Positions 16,714 through 24,966 of a DNA stretch of 43,743 nt are shown here, one piece after another. Numbering within the stretch: the stretch's first letter is position 1; each line of letters starts with the position of its first letter. The stretch is from Sinorhizobium psoraleae. Its GTDB lineage: Bacteria; Pseudomonadota; Alphaproteobacteria; Rhizobiales; Rhizobiaceae. Location: contig NZ_JABEKV010000015.1 of assembly GCF_013283645.1 (NCBI RefSeq), positions 1-43,743 on the forward strand, in the 5' to 3' direction. A program made the position numbers and the translations under genes. The notes below the pieces were generated by a model. That model worked only from the letters and a program-made list of their open reading frames with translations, did not search any database and was not told where the DNA came from.

Positions 16714-17187
16714 ATGGCCGTCGAACCGGACAGCGCGGGTGTGCGCTTCCCTCCGCCCTTCGTCTATCTGGGAGCGCTGCTGTTGGGACTGGCGGCGGAG
16801 CGGTTCGTCACCCTGCGCTCTTTCGGCATCGACTGGCGGTTGCTGGTCGCGACGGGCGCGCTGCTGTTCGTTGCCGGCGCGACGATGATGCTTTTGGCGG
16901 CGGGGCTGTTCCGACGGCTGGGCACCAACATTCCGCCGTCGCAGCCAACGACCCTCATCGCAACGACCGGTCCTTTTCGGTGGACCCGCAATCCCATGTA
17001 TCTCGGCATGGCGCTTATCTATGCCGGGCTTGCGATCGGCTTCGACGGGCCGATCGCCTTCGCCTTGCTCCCGTTGGTGCTGATCGCGATCCAGACGCAG
17101 GTGATTGCCCGCGAGGAGCGCTATCTCGAAGCGAAGTTCGGCGACGACTACCGCCGCTACAAGGCCGAGGTTCGCCGCTGGCTCTGA
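16714..17187 (+). CDS. Isoprenylcysteine methyltransferase-like membrane protein
   Basis: A 157-residue membrane protein of the ICMT/PEMT-like family. Transmembrane segments lie at about residues 14-32, 45-65 and 100-130, and the family signature GPFRWTRNPMYLGM sits near residue 90, with REERYLEAKFGDDYRRY near the C-terminus. These motifs bind S-adenosylmethionine and a lipid-like substrate at the membrane surface. GGAG at 16704-16707 fixes the start at 16714 rather than 16708 or 16702. The gene begins 21 bases after the flavoprotein stop, so the two are probably co-transcribed. The substrate in bacteria is generally unknown. Confidence 0.85.
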   Translation: MAVEPDSAGVRFPPPFVYLGALLLGLAAERFVTLRSFGIDWRLLVATGALLFVAGATMMLLAAGLFRRLGTNIPPSQPTTLIATTGPFRWTRNPMYLGMALIYAGLAIGFDGPIAFALLPLVLIAIQTQVIAREERYLEAKFGDDYRRYKAEVRRWL

Positions 17188-17782
17188 CTATTTGGTCACC
17201 GCTTGCCGCCACAAATGAGCCGTCGACGCACCGCACGCCGATGTCTGCTTTCGAGAAGCGGTAACCAAGAGCGGACAGACCGCCACGCGCCCCCAAGTCA
17301 GACACTGAGCAGAGCACGTTGGTATCCCAGAAGCGGACATGCATAGACGCCGCCGAGCTGCAGGTTTGCGCCACTTCCAGACCTTACCTCGGAAGCTGCG
17401 GTCGACGCGTTTCGACCCTTCTCAGACCTTCCATCGAACCTGAGGCTAAGGCAAACCTCTGACCCAAACGGGCCGTTCCCGAGCGCCTCTGGTCGCCCGA
17501 AAGCGGACCTTCGCCCGGATCAAATGCGCAAGGCACGGTGCCACAGCCAATTTGTGCATCTTTGGCTATTTCAGGCTGAAGCGCTTATGAGGAACTCCTT
17601 GACCGCGGTTTGAGCCTGGGATGTGGCGGCGTCGTTGTAGCAGACCGAACGGGGGTCCTCTTCCTTCCTGCCGTTTGAGGCCGGTGGGATACGCTTATTC
17701 GGCCGTCTTCTTGTATTGTGCTGCGCGGGCCGCAGCGATGCTGTATATTACTACCTTGAGGGTCGTTCTGGGAGGGGCGACG
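17188..17782. other. Long spacer with degenerate repeat fragments
   Basis: These 595 bases have no supported gene. Several short strings such as AGAAGCGGACAT (17329-17340) and GAAAGCGGACCTTCGC recall the GCGGACC module of the dispersed repeat, so the spacer may be built from decayed repeat copies. GGGAGGGG at 17770-17777 is the ribosome site of the next gene. Confidence 0.4.
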
Positions 17783-20700
17783 GTGAACGTCGGGTCATGG
17801 CTCGAGAGCTTGGGCTTTGGGCAGTATGCCGCAGCCTTCGACAGCAATGCCATCGACGCCGAGATGCTGCCGAAGCTCACGGCAGAAGACCTTAAAGAAA
17901 TCGGCGTCAGCGCTCTCGCACACAGAAAGAAAATTCTCGAAGCAATCGCTGCACTCAGCGGTGGCCAGGCGACTGCATCCGTCATCAATCCTCCCCACCG
18001 ACTGACGCCGACCCGCCCGCGCGAAGCCGAGAGACGCCAACTCACGGTAATGTTCGCCGATCTCGTCGGGTCGACAGGTCTGTCCACCCAGCTCGACCCG
18101 GAGGAAATGGGTGCATTACTGCGCCAGTTCCAAAACACCATAGCCGGCGAAGTGGTGCGTTTCGACGGATATGTCGCCAAACTGATGGGAGACGGCGTCT
18201 TAGCATATTTCGGCTGGCCGCAGGCGCATGAGGAAGATGCCGAACGCGCCGTCCGAGCAGGGCTGGCAGTCGTCGATTCCATCAAGGCGCTGTCTGAGAA
18301 GGACGGTCAACAGCTTTCTGTCCGCATCGGTATAGCGACTGGCCTGGTAGTCGTCGGGGATCTGGTCGGCGCGGGAGCCGCGCAGGAGAACGCTGTGGTC
18401 GGCGAAACACCCAATCTCGCTGCCCGCCTGCAGAAACTGGCCGAGCCGAACACGGTGGTGATTTCGGAGCTCACGTGTCGGCTGATCGGGAAGCTTTTTG
18501 AGGTGAAGCGAATCCGGCCTCAGAAGCTGCCGGGTTTCGAGACCCCCACCAGTTCGTACGTCGTCCTTGGGGAGGGCCGGGCTGAAGGCCGCTTCGAGGC
18601 TCTCCACTCCGGCGGCACAGCGCCGTTGGTGGGCCGCGATCTTGATATTGCACTACTGATTGACCGATGGACCCTTTCTGCTTCCGGTGAAGGGCAAGTC
18701 GTCGAACTGTTCGGGGAGGCAGGAATAGGCAAGTCGCGAATTCTTCAGGAGCTGCGCGAGCGGCTGAAACAGGAAGCCGTCACCTATTTGCGCTACTTCT
18801 GCTCGCCTTACCACGCGCAGAGCGCGCTTCATCCCGTCGCCGACCAGCTGCTCAGGGCCGCACGCATCGACCGAACCGACCCGCCGGACAAGCAGCTGGC
18901 ATTCCTGGAGGAGGTGCTTGCGGCGACGCGAGACCCGCAGGAGGCAATCCCCTTGATTGCGTCTTTGCTATCAATCCCCACCGGTGACCGATACCCGAAG
19001 CTTGACCTGATGCCGCAGATGCAAAAACGACGCACTTTCGAGGTGTTGATCGAACAACTTGAAGCACTGGCGAGGACCAAGCCGGTTCTCATGCTGCTTG
19101 AGGACGCCCACTATCTTGATCCGGTTTCGGCCGAACTGTTCGATATCATTGTCGATCGTATTCAACAGCTGCCCGTCATGCTGATCACCACGTCACGTCC
19201 GGAAAGATCTCCTTGCTGGAATGGTTTCCCCCACGCCACGCTGCTGACATTGAACCGCTTGAGCCGCTCCCAAGCGGCCGCAATCGTCACCGCGATGACT
19301 GGAGGAAAGCAGCTGCCGATATCCATGCTTGACCAGGTCCTCTCCAAGACAGAAGGCGTGCCGCTTTTTATAGAGGAGTTAACGAAGGTCGTAGTGGAAT
19401 CCGGGCTGCTCAAGGAGAGCGGCCAGGATTACGTGTTGTCCGGGCCGTTGCCCCCACTTGCCGTCCCGGCGACACTGCACGACTCCTTGATGGCACGCCT
19501 CGACCGGCTCGCCTCCGTCAGGGAGGTTGCCCAGGTTGGCGCGGTCATCGGGCGGGAATTCAGTCACGAGCTGTTGGCATTGGCCGCCGGCATGGCGGAA
19601 GCCGAATTGGAGCGGGCGACGGAACAACTTGTCAATGCAGGCCTCGTGTTCCGCCGTGGAGGCGAAGGCCAAGTCACGTATGCATTTAAGCATGCTCTGG
19701 TGCGGGACGCGGCTTACGGGAGCCTGCTCTTAAGCAGGCGGCAGCAGCTGCATGCCCGCATTGCCCACATCCTGGAAGACCGGTTCCCGGAGACGGTCGC
19801 CGCTGAACCGGAGTTGCTCGCCTATCATTTCAGTCAGGCTTCCCTCATCGAGAAGGCCGTTGAGTACCACGAGCAGGCCGGACGGCGGGCACTGTCGCGT
19901 TCGGCCTTGTCGGAGGCCCTCCTGCGGTTTGAGAATGCATTGAATGGACTGGCTTCACTTCCGCCTTCTCGGCAGCGCTCGCGCCGCGAGCTTTCCCTGC
20001 AACTGGCCCTGGGCAGCGCACAAGTGGCGGCGCATGGGTTTGCAGCGCCGGAAACGGGGGCTACCTACGGAAGGGCAAACGATCTGTGCGAGGAGTTGGG
20101 TGAAGTGCGGGAGGCGTTTCCGGTCCTCTACGGCCTTTGTTTGTACCATCTATACGCCGCCGAACTGACTGAGGCCCGTCGCGCCACCGACAGGCTGCTG
20201 GAGCTCGCTAGCAGCAGTAACGACCGGGGTCTTTCCTTCTTCGCGCACAGGGCCGCCGGGGTGAGCGCCGTTCCAGCCGGCGAATTTGTGCGTGCCCGTG
20301 CTCACTTGAAGGAAGCGCTGGCACTCTATGACCCGCAGGAGCATCGGTCGCCCGCATTCGTGTATGCCTTCGACCCGCGTGTCGTATGCCTGGATTATTT
20401 GGCGCGCACGCTGTTGGCACTCGGCTCGCCCGATCAGGCGCTTGCCACCAATGATGAGGCGGTGGCCGAAGCAAGAAGCATGGGGCACCGCAACAGTCTC
20501 GCCTTACCGCTGTTCTTCGGCGGTGTGATCCGCCAGATCATCGGCGACCGGGAAACTGTGAAGCTCCGTGCCGCCGAACTATTCCAAATATCAGGAGAGG
20601 CAGGATTCCGGTTTTGGCAGGCGGGCGCGACAATCCTCCAGGCGTGGGCGGCCGCCGAGGATGGCGACGTGGATCGTGCCCGGACGGAGTTGGAGAGGGG

Positions 20701-21130
20701 CATCGGCGGCTGGCTGGCCACCGGGGCGCGGTACATGTGCCCATACTTCGCGGCTCTTCGTGCTCAGATCGAAATGAAAGCCGAAAAACCAGAAGCGGCT
20801 CTCCGATCGCTCGAGGAAGCCGAGGAAATGATCGAGCGAACCAACGAGCGTTGGTTCGCGGCCGAAGTGTTCCGTCTCCAAGGGGAGGCGATTCTTTTAG
20901 TTGGATCCGAGAAGGGAAAGGTGGCTACCGAGCGCTTCCGGCACGCGCTGGCAACAGCGCGTGCACAGGGCGCACGGTTTTGGGAGCTTCGTGCAGCGGT
21001 AGGACTGGCTCGCGCCGACCCTGAAGCGGGTGCACGGGAAGACCTTGCTGAGATTCTCTCGAGCTTCACCGAAGGAGCAGAGTTACCGGATCTGCAAACC
21101 GCTCAAAAGCTCGTGGCAGCGTTGGGGTAG
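17783..21130 (+). CDS. SAM / class III adenylate-guanylate cyclase / AAA ATPase / TPR protein
   Basis: A 1115-residue signalling protein. Residues 3-60 are a SAM domain (WLESLGFGQYAAAF). Residues 85-250 are a class III cyclase catalytic domain with metal Asp93 (FADLVGST) and Asp137 (MGDGVLAYFGW). Residues 280-560 are an AAA/STAND-type ATPase with GEAGIGKS at 311-318 and LLEDAHYLD as Walker B. The C-terminal 500 residues are TPR-like. This architecture is common in rhizobia and is thought to couple protein or ligand sensing to cyclic nucleotide synthesis. The start is the GTG at 17783, six bases after GGGAGGGG and matching the usual SAM-domain N-terminus; ATG 17738 is less likely. A small SnoaL-like gene follows after 21 bases. 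Confidence 0.9.
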   Translation: MNVGSWLESLGFGQYAAAFDSNAIDAEMLPKLTAEDLKEIGVSALAHRKKILEAIAALSGGQATASVINPPHRLTPTRPREAERRQLTVMFADLVGSTGLSTQLDPEEMGALLRQFQNTIAGEVVRFDGYVAKLMGDGVLAYFGWPQAHEEDAERAVRAGLAVVDSIKALSEKDGQQLSVRIGIATGLVVVGDLVGAGAAQENAVVGETPNLAARLQKLAEPNTVVISELTCRLIGKLFEVKRIRPQKLPGFETPTSSYVVLGEGRAEGRFEALHSGGTAPLVGRDLDIALLIDRWTLSASGEGQVVELFGEAGIGKSRILQELRERLKQEAVTYLRYFCSPYHAQSALHPVADQLLRAARIDRTDPPDKQLAFLEEVLAATRDPQEAIPLIASLLSIPTGDRYPKLDLMPQMQKRRTFEVLIEQLEALARTKPVLMLLEDAHYLDPVSAELFDIIVDRIQQLPVMLITTSRPERSPCWNGFPHATLLTLNRLSRSQAAAIVTAMTGGKQLPISMLDQVLSKTEGVPLFIEELTKVVVESGLLKESGQDYVLSGPLPPLAVPATLHDSLMARLDRLASVREVAQVGAVIGREFSHELLALAAGMAEAELERATEQLVNAGLVFRRGGEGQVTYAFKHALVRDAAYGSLLLSRRQQLHARIAHILEDRFPETVAAEPELLAYHFSQASLIEKAVEYHEQAGRRALSRSALSEALLRFENALNGLASLPPSRQRSRRELSLQLALGSAQVAAHGFAAPETGATYGRANDLCEELGEVREAFPVLYGLCLYHLYAAELTEARRATDRLLELASSSNDRGLSFFAHRAAGVSAVPAGEFVRARAHLKEALALYDPQEHRSPAFVYAFDPRVVCLDYLARTLLALGSPDQALATNDEAVAEARSMGHRNSLALPLFFGGVIRQIIGDRETVKLRAAELFQISGEAGFRFWQAGATILQAWAAAEDGDVDRARTELERGIGGWLATGARYMCPYFAALRAQIEMKAEKPEAALRSLEEAEEMIERTNERWFAAEVFRLQGEAILLVGSEKGKVATERFRHALATARAQGARFWELRAAVGLARADPEAGAREDLAEILSSFTEGAELPDLQTAQKLVAALG

Positions 21131-21151
21131 TCAACGTCCAGGGAGGATGTG

Positions 21152-21532
21152 ATGTCGGAGATGGATATCCGTGCGATCGTAAGCCAAGCGAACGATCGTT
21201 GGAACGCAGCGTTCAATCGGCGAGATGCTGCAGCGGTCGCGGCGCTTTACACGCCGGACGCAACCGTCCTGCCGCATACGCATGCCGTAGTTAAAGGGCA
21301 GGCGGCGATCGCTGATTTCTGGGCCGGGTTGATATCGGCAGGGATCAAGGAACACGGCATCGAGTTGCTCGACGCCCAAGCGGCGGGGGATCTCGCATAC
21401 TCCAGCGGCAAATGGTGGGCGACCGGTAGCGGAGAAGATGGAAAGCCGGCCCAATTTGAAGGGACAATCGTCACCATTTTGCGAAAACAAAATGATGGGT
21501 CCTGGAAATTGTGCCTTCACACTTGGAACTGA
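21152..21532 (+). CDS. SnoaL-like / DUF4440 domain protein
   Basis: A 126-residue protein with the NTF2-like cone fold of the SnoaL/DUF4440/SgcJ families. Typical features are the N-terminal helix IVSQANDRWNAAFNRRD, AVAALYTPDATVLP, and the C-terminal ILRKQNDGSWKLCLHTWN strands. The ATG at 21152 is preferred over GTG 21149 and has GGGAGG at 5 bases. It lies 21 bases after the cyclase stop and probably shares its transcript. Members bind diverse small ligands and no reaction can be assigned. Confidence 0.85.
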   Translation: MSEMDIRAIVSQANDRWNAAFNRRDAAAVAALYTPDATVLPHTHAVVKGQAAIADFWAGLISAGIKEHGIELLDAQAAGDLAYSSGKWWATGSGEDGKPAQFEGTIVTILRKQNDGSWKLCLHTWN

Positions 21533-21661
21533 TTGGCCAGGCAACTGGCGCTCGCCTCTGGGTTAACAGGCCATCGCGCGAAAGTCCGCCCTTGAGAAGC
21601 GCCGTGAGTGTCGGCAATGGCGCAACCTGCTCGTTCCCGATGGGCACGACGAAAGACGGTC

Positions 21662-21720
21662 TTCCACCCCATGCGGACCTCAGCATCCTGACGTGCAAGG
21701 TCCACTTGGGCCAGGAGCGG
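21662..21720 (+). repeat. Dispersed repeat, partial diverged copy E
   Basis: ATGCGGACCTCAGCATCCTGACGTGCAAGGTCCACTTGGGCC in short form: only the 5' hairpin module of copies B and C is present, with several changes (the second stem arm ends CAC instead of CGC). It lies between the SnoaL-like and haemoglobin genes. Confidence 0.7.
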
Positions 21721-21751
21721 TAGTCGGCGTTCGTCCGCCAAAAGTGCCAAT

Positions 21752-22219
21752 TCACGACCGCTTGAGTGCGGGGTCGTCGAGCGCCGGATTGTAGAAGAGC
21801 GAGAGCGTCAGGCTTCGCGCGATGCGCTCTGCGGTGGCCATGAACCAGGCCTTCGCGTCGTTGTTCGGTGCAATGTCGTCAAGCGTCGCGGCAAAGAGCG
21901 CCAGCCATTTCGGGAAAAGCTCCGGCGACATGTTTGGGATGCCGAGATGCGCCTGAACCGGCTTTCCGCCGTAAGCGCCACTGCGGAAGGCGACTGAGGA
22001 CCAGAAGCTTTTCATCTTCTCCATGTGCTCCGGCCAGCGCCCCGAAAGCCTTGCGTCGAACACGGGACCGAGCTCCGGATGCGCGAGCACCCGGCCATAA
22101 AACGTGTCGACCAACCGACCGATGAACGCGTCATCGATCCCGAGGGCTTTCATTTCCGCTTCCGCGCTTTCGCGGATCGCTGCGGGTTGCGCAGCTCGAG
22201 CCTGCAGTTCGTCGTTCAT
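21752..22219 (-). CDS. Group III truncated haemoglobin
   Basis: A 155-residue haem protein of the TrHb3 class. The proximal histidine is His91 in QAHLGIPN, followed by the class signature FPKWLALFAATLDD; the N-terminal half has VDTFYGRVLAHPELGPVF and a FWSSVAF helix. Group III globins occur in many alphaproteobacteria and may deal with oxygen or nitric oxide, though the role is poorly established. The ATG at 22219 gives the usual length; the frame is open to 22285 but that extension enters the rhizobial repeat element. The gene is convergent with the SnoaL-like gene. Confidence 0.9.
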   Translation of the reverse strand: MNDELQARAAQPAAIRESAEAEMKALGIDDAFIGRLVDTFYGRVLAHPELGPVFDARLSGRWPEHMEKMKSFWSSVAFRSGAYGGKPVQAHLGIPNMSPELFPKWLALFAATLDDIAPNNDAKAWFMATAERIARSLTLSLFYNPALDDPALKRS

Positions 22220-22232
22220 TCCATCACCTGAT

Positions 22233-22333
22233 GCATGCGTTCCCGTAAATCGTACTCGATTTAGGGAGCACATGCCGAAATTCAAAGTGCTGCAGCGCCC
22301 TTTGCGCGTCCGATTGGACGCGCGGCGCTGTAG
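22233..22333 (+). repeat. Rhizobial-type two-hairpin intergenic element, copy 1
   Basis: The first palindrome runs from GCATG (22233) to CATGC (22275) around TAAATCG-TACT-CGATTTA. The second is a cruciform from CTGCAGCG (22290) to CGCTGTAG (22333) with an inner stem GCGCGTCC/GGACGCGC. It matches 23223-23324 closely and in the same orientation. From memory, this type of palindromic element is abundant between genes of Rhizobiaceae. Confidence 0.85.
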
Positions 22334-22402
22334 GATCTAAGGAAGATGCAGTCGTCTTGCTGCTTTGTCGGCCGACGACGACCAGATGGTAAAGGACACC
22401 CA

Positions 22403-23173
22403 ATGAAACTCGGCTTTATCGGCACCGGCGCGCTCACATCCGCGATTGTTGCCGGGCTAAAATCGCTTGCGGATAATTCCGTATCCGTTCTCCTGTCGCC
22501 TCGGAATGCGGAAATCGCGGCAGGTCTCGCTTCCCGCTTTCCGGACGTGCGCGTGGCAACCGACAATCAGGCGGTTCTCGACAATTGCGAGACGATCATG
22601 CTCGCCATTCGGCCGCAGGTTGCGCATGACGTGCTTTCTAAATTGCGGTTCCGGCCTGACCATCACGTCGTCAGCCTGATCGCCACGCTGTCGCGCGATG
22701 AAATCGCGGCTTTGACCGCGCCCGCGGAAAAGGTGACGAAAGCGCTTCCGATGCCGATGATCGCTTACGGGCAGGGCGCGACAATCATATGCCCGCGAGA
22801 TCCGAGCATGGCCACATTGTTCGGCAAGCTCGGAAAGGCGATCGAGGTAGAGGATGAAAGCGAATTCGACGCGCTGAGCGTCGTCACCGCGACCTATGCC
22901 ACCTATTTCAAATACCTCGATACGATCCATGGCTGGCTGAAAGACCACGGCGTTGGGGAGACGAGGGGGCGCGACTACATCGCCACCCTGTTCAAGGCTC
23001 TCGCGCACGCACCGGAAGCGGCGCCCGAGGCCGGCTTCATGCATCTGGCGGAAGAATATGCAACGCGCGGCGGGCTCAACGAACAGGTCCTGCGCGAACT
23101 GACGGACCGCAAGCTATTCGATGCTTTCGCGCAAAGCCTGGACGGCGTGCATCGGCGCATTACAAAATCTTGA
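22403..23173 (+). CDS. Pyrroline-5-carboxylate reductase-like protein
   Basis: A 256-residue member of the ProC family, which reduces pyrroline-5-carboxylate to proline with NAD(P)H. The Rossmann start is KLGFIGTGALTSAI, with AIRPQVA near residue 73 and KALPMPMIAYGQGATII near residue 113. The C-terminal dimerisation half is less conserved than in true ProC: the usual SPA and TVxGS motifs are not obvious. It may therefore be a ProC-like paralogue with another imine substrate. AAGGA precedes the ATG at 22403. The gene stands alone between two direct copies of the rhizobial two-hairpin element. Confidence 0.85.
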   Translation: MKLGFIGTGALTSAIVAGLKSLADNSVSVLLSPRNAEIAAGLASRFPDVRVATDNQAVLDNCETIMLAIRPQVAHDVLSKLRFRPDHHVVSLIATLSRDEIAALTAPAEKVTKALPMPMIAYGQGATIICPRDPSMATLFGKLGKAIEVEDESEFDALSVVTATYATYFKYLDTIHGWLKDHGVGETRGRDYIATLFKALAHAPEAAPEAGFMHLAEEYATRGGLNEQVLRELTDRKLFDAFAQSLDGVHRRITKS

Positions 23174-23222
23174 GCGGTGCGCGAAGTCGCCTAACTCACG
23201 CGAAAGGTGGACGCCTTCTACT

Positions 23223-23324
23223 GCATGTTTCCTTAAATCGTAGCCGATTTAAGGATAAAAACATGCAGCAATTCGAAGTGCTACAGCGTCCTTTGCGCGT
23301 CTGATAAGACGCGCGGCGCTGTAG
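23223..23324 (+). repeat. Rhizobial-type two-hairpin intergenic element, copy 2
   Basis: GCATGTTT...TTAAATCG-TAGC-CGATTTAA...AAACATGC (23223-23266) forms the first palindrome. CTACAGCG (23281-23288) pairs with CGCTGTAG (23317-23324), enclosing GCGCGTCT-GATA-AGACGCGC. This copy has fewer mismatches than copy 1 and may also end the ProC-like transcript. Confidence 0.88.
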
Positions 23325-23483
23325 GAAGAGGCTTAACCGCTCCTTGTCGTGGAGTGGTGCCGAACGGTCACACTTTCAACCTTTCCTCGATTCCGAAGAA
23401 GCACGTTGTCTTCTCCCGCCGCACGTTCGTCAAATTCTTCCCCGTCTGGTTGTATGACAGTTTCATGACAGGGAGCAGAAGCG

Positions 23484-24281
23484 ATGAGCCGCGAGAATGT
23501 TGCGTTTGTCTGTTCGGTAGCCGCCGGCGTAGCCTTGCTCTTCATCATCGGTCTTTCCCGGCCTGACTTGCTGGTCGAGGACCACCTCGTGGAAAGTCTG
23601 GGCGCCTTGGGTTTTGCCACAGCAGCTCTGCTCGCATTAGGAACGGCCATTCGAAGGCGCGCATGCTTGTCCTCAACTGAGAAGAGCATCCTTGCAGGCA
23701 CGAGCGGATTGTGTTCGATACTGTTCCTCAGCGAGATCAGTTTCGGCGCCCGCATGTTTAATCTGCAGATGCCGGAAATGCGCGGCGGGGGCGAGTTCGA
23801 CGGCGGCCACGACATCGTCATCGTGGCCTTCCGCCTAGTGAGAGACTCCGGCCCCATCGGCTACCTTGCGGCGGCAATCGGGGCATTGCTTCTCCTGACC
23901 TTGGCGACCGTGCTTCTTCATATGTTCCGACAAAAGATCTACGCGATGCTGCATCGAATTCTCGCGAGGGCGTTTGAATGCCGCTTGGCGCTGGCTGTCG
24001 CTATGCTCGCGAGTGCCGTAACGCTCGATCTCGTACCATCATACAAGGCAGGAATCCTGGAAGAGGTCCTCGAGTTCGGCGCCAGCGGCGTATTGATCCT
24101 TGCGATTATCGCATTTCGGCGCGAAAGGGGAAGCAAGGTGGTCGCACACCCGCCTCCGGGCTCCTTCCTCAGCCGTGATCAAAATGCTCGGGACTTTCAG
24201 GCGCTTGGTTTAGCTCGCGAGCGCTTCCGATCTGGAACAAAGCCTTGCGACCCGGCAAGCAGGGCCGGGGCGGCGAGATAG
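23484..24281 (+). CDS. Integral membrane protein, unknown, odd C-terminus
   Basis: A 265-residue membrane protein with about five hydrophobic segments (residues 8-25, 39-55, 67-88, 130-155 and 170-215). I do not recognise a family. GGGAGC lies about 9 bases before the ATG. The last 40 residues are hydrophilic, low in family character, and overlap the C-terminal codons of a truncated gene on the opposite strand, so the native stop may have been replaced by read-through into a foreign junction. Its membrane location is secure; function is unknown. Confidence 0.6.
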   Translation: MSRENVAFVCSVAAGVALLFIIGLSRPDLLVEDHLVESLGALGFATAALLALGTAIRRRACLSSTEKSILAGTSGLCSILFLSEISFGARMFNLQMPEMRGGGEFDGGHDIVIVAFRLVRDSGPIGYLAAAIGALLLLTLATVLLHMFRQKIYAMLHRILARAFECRLALAVAMLASAVTLDLVPSYKAGILEEVLEFGASGVLILAIIAFRRERGSKVVAHPPPGSFLSRDQNARDFQALGLARERFRSGTKPCDPASRAGAAR

Positions 24282-24446
24282 AGGATCGCGGCGATCGTCA
24301 CGACGCCGGTGAAGCCGACATGCATCGCAAGCAGTGCGGCGAGGATTGCGCTCAGCACCGACGCGCAGCCATTGATCCCCCAGGCCCAGGGAAGAAACTC
24401 GTCCGAGCGTGCACCGACGTGGCCGAGGCCGAGGGGGACGATTTCC
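24197..24446 (-). pseudogene. 3' fragment of a spermidine-synthase-like membrane protein
   Basis: About 80 C-terminal residues resemble the end of the large membrane-embedded spermidine-synthase-like family: PLGLGHVGAR, then FLPWAWGINGCASVLSA and a final hydrophobic helix. The 5' part of the gene is missing and no start is present; the frame upstream of about 24446 loses resemblance. The fragment marks the left junction of the defence island. Confidence 0.55.
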
Positions 24447-24507
24447 GGCAGTTTCCAATACTTCAAAACAGATGGGAATCCCCTAATTCCAGGCGTTGGG
24501 AGGTTTT

Positions 24508-24942
24508 TCAGCGCCGACTAAGTATGCCCATCCACAAGACTGGGACTTGCGCGGCGATGTAGGCCTTTGTTCGCGCCTCAATGGCAGGAAAGAGTATCGG
24601 AGTGTGTTGAACCTCCAGTGCCCACCGCCGTTGCCCATCGGGCGACGTAACTACCACGTCCGCACGGCGATCGCCCTGAATGGAGAGCACTTCCACTTCG
24701 TAATCCGCGATGTAGCCCATTTTTCGAAATGCATCTCGCAACGCGATCTTGGCCTCACGATGTTCCGCCGTTTCGCCTTTTGCCCACGAGCAATCAGTGG
24801 GAGGCTTGTGCGCGAAGTGAGCGATCTTGATCTGTCCCTTGCGCAGCGTAACCGGCTGGCCGCAGGACGGGCAGTGATAGGCAGCGCCCTTGGCGGAGAT
24901 CGCGGCGTCGACCCTCAAACCGTTGCAGTTGGCTGTAAGCAT
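24508..24942 (-). CDS. CoiA-like nuclease, probably truncated
   Basis: A 144-residue protein resembling competence protein CoiA-like nucleases. It has a zinc-ribbon-like start (CPSCGQPVTLRKG), HFAHKP, a conserved AEHREAKIALRDAF helix and the PD-(D/E)XK core RRADVVV ... WALEVQHT, then AYIAAQVPVLWM. Family members are usually well over 250 residues and continue after this point, so the stop at 24508 probably reflects truncation at the island edge. It begins 24 bases after the reverse transcriptase stop with GAGGA as ribosome site and is the last gene of that cluster. Confidence 0.65.
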   Translation of the reverse strand: MLTANCNGLRVDAAISAKGAAYHCPSCGQPVTLRKGQIKIAHFAHKPPTDCSWAKGETAEHREAKIALRDAFRKMGYIADYEVEVLSIQGDRRADVVVTSPDGQRRWALEVQHTPILFPAIEARTKAYIAAQVPVLWMGILSRR

Positions 24943-24966
24943 TGGGCTAGTCCTCTTTTGGAGCTC

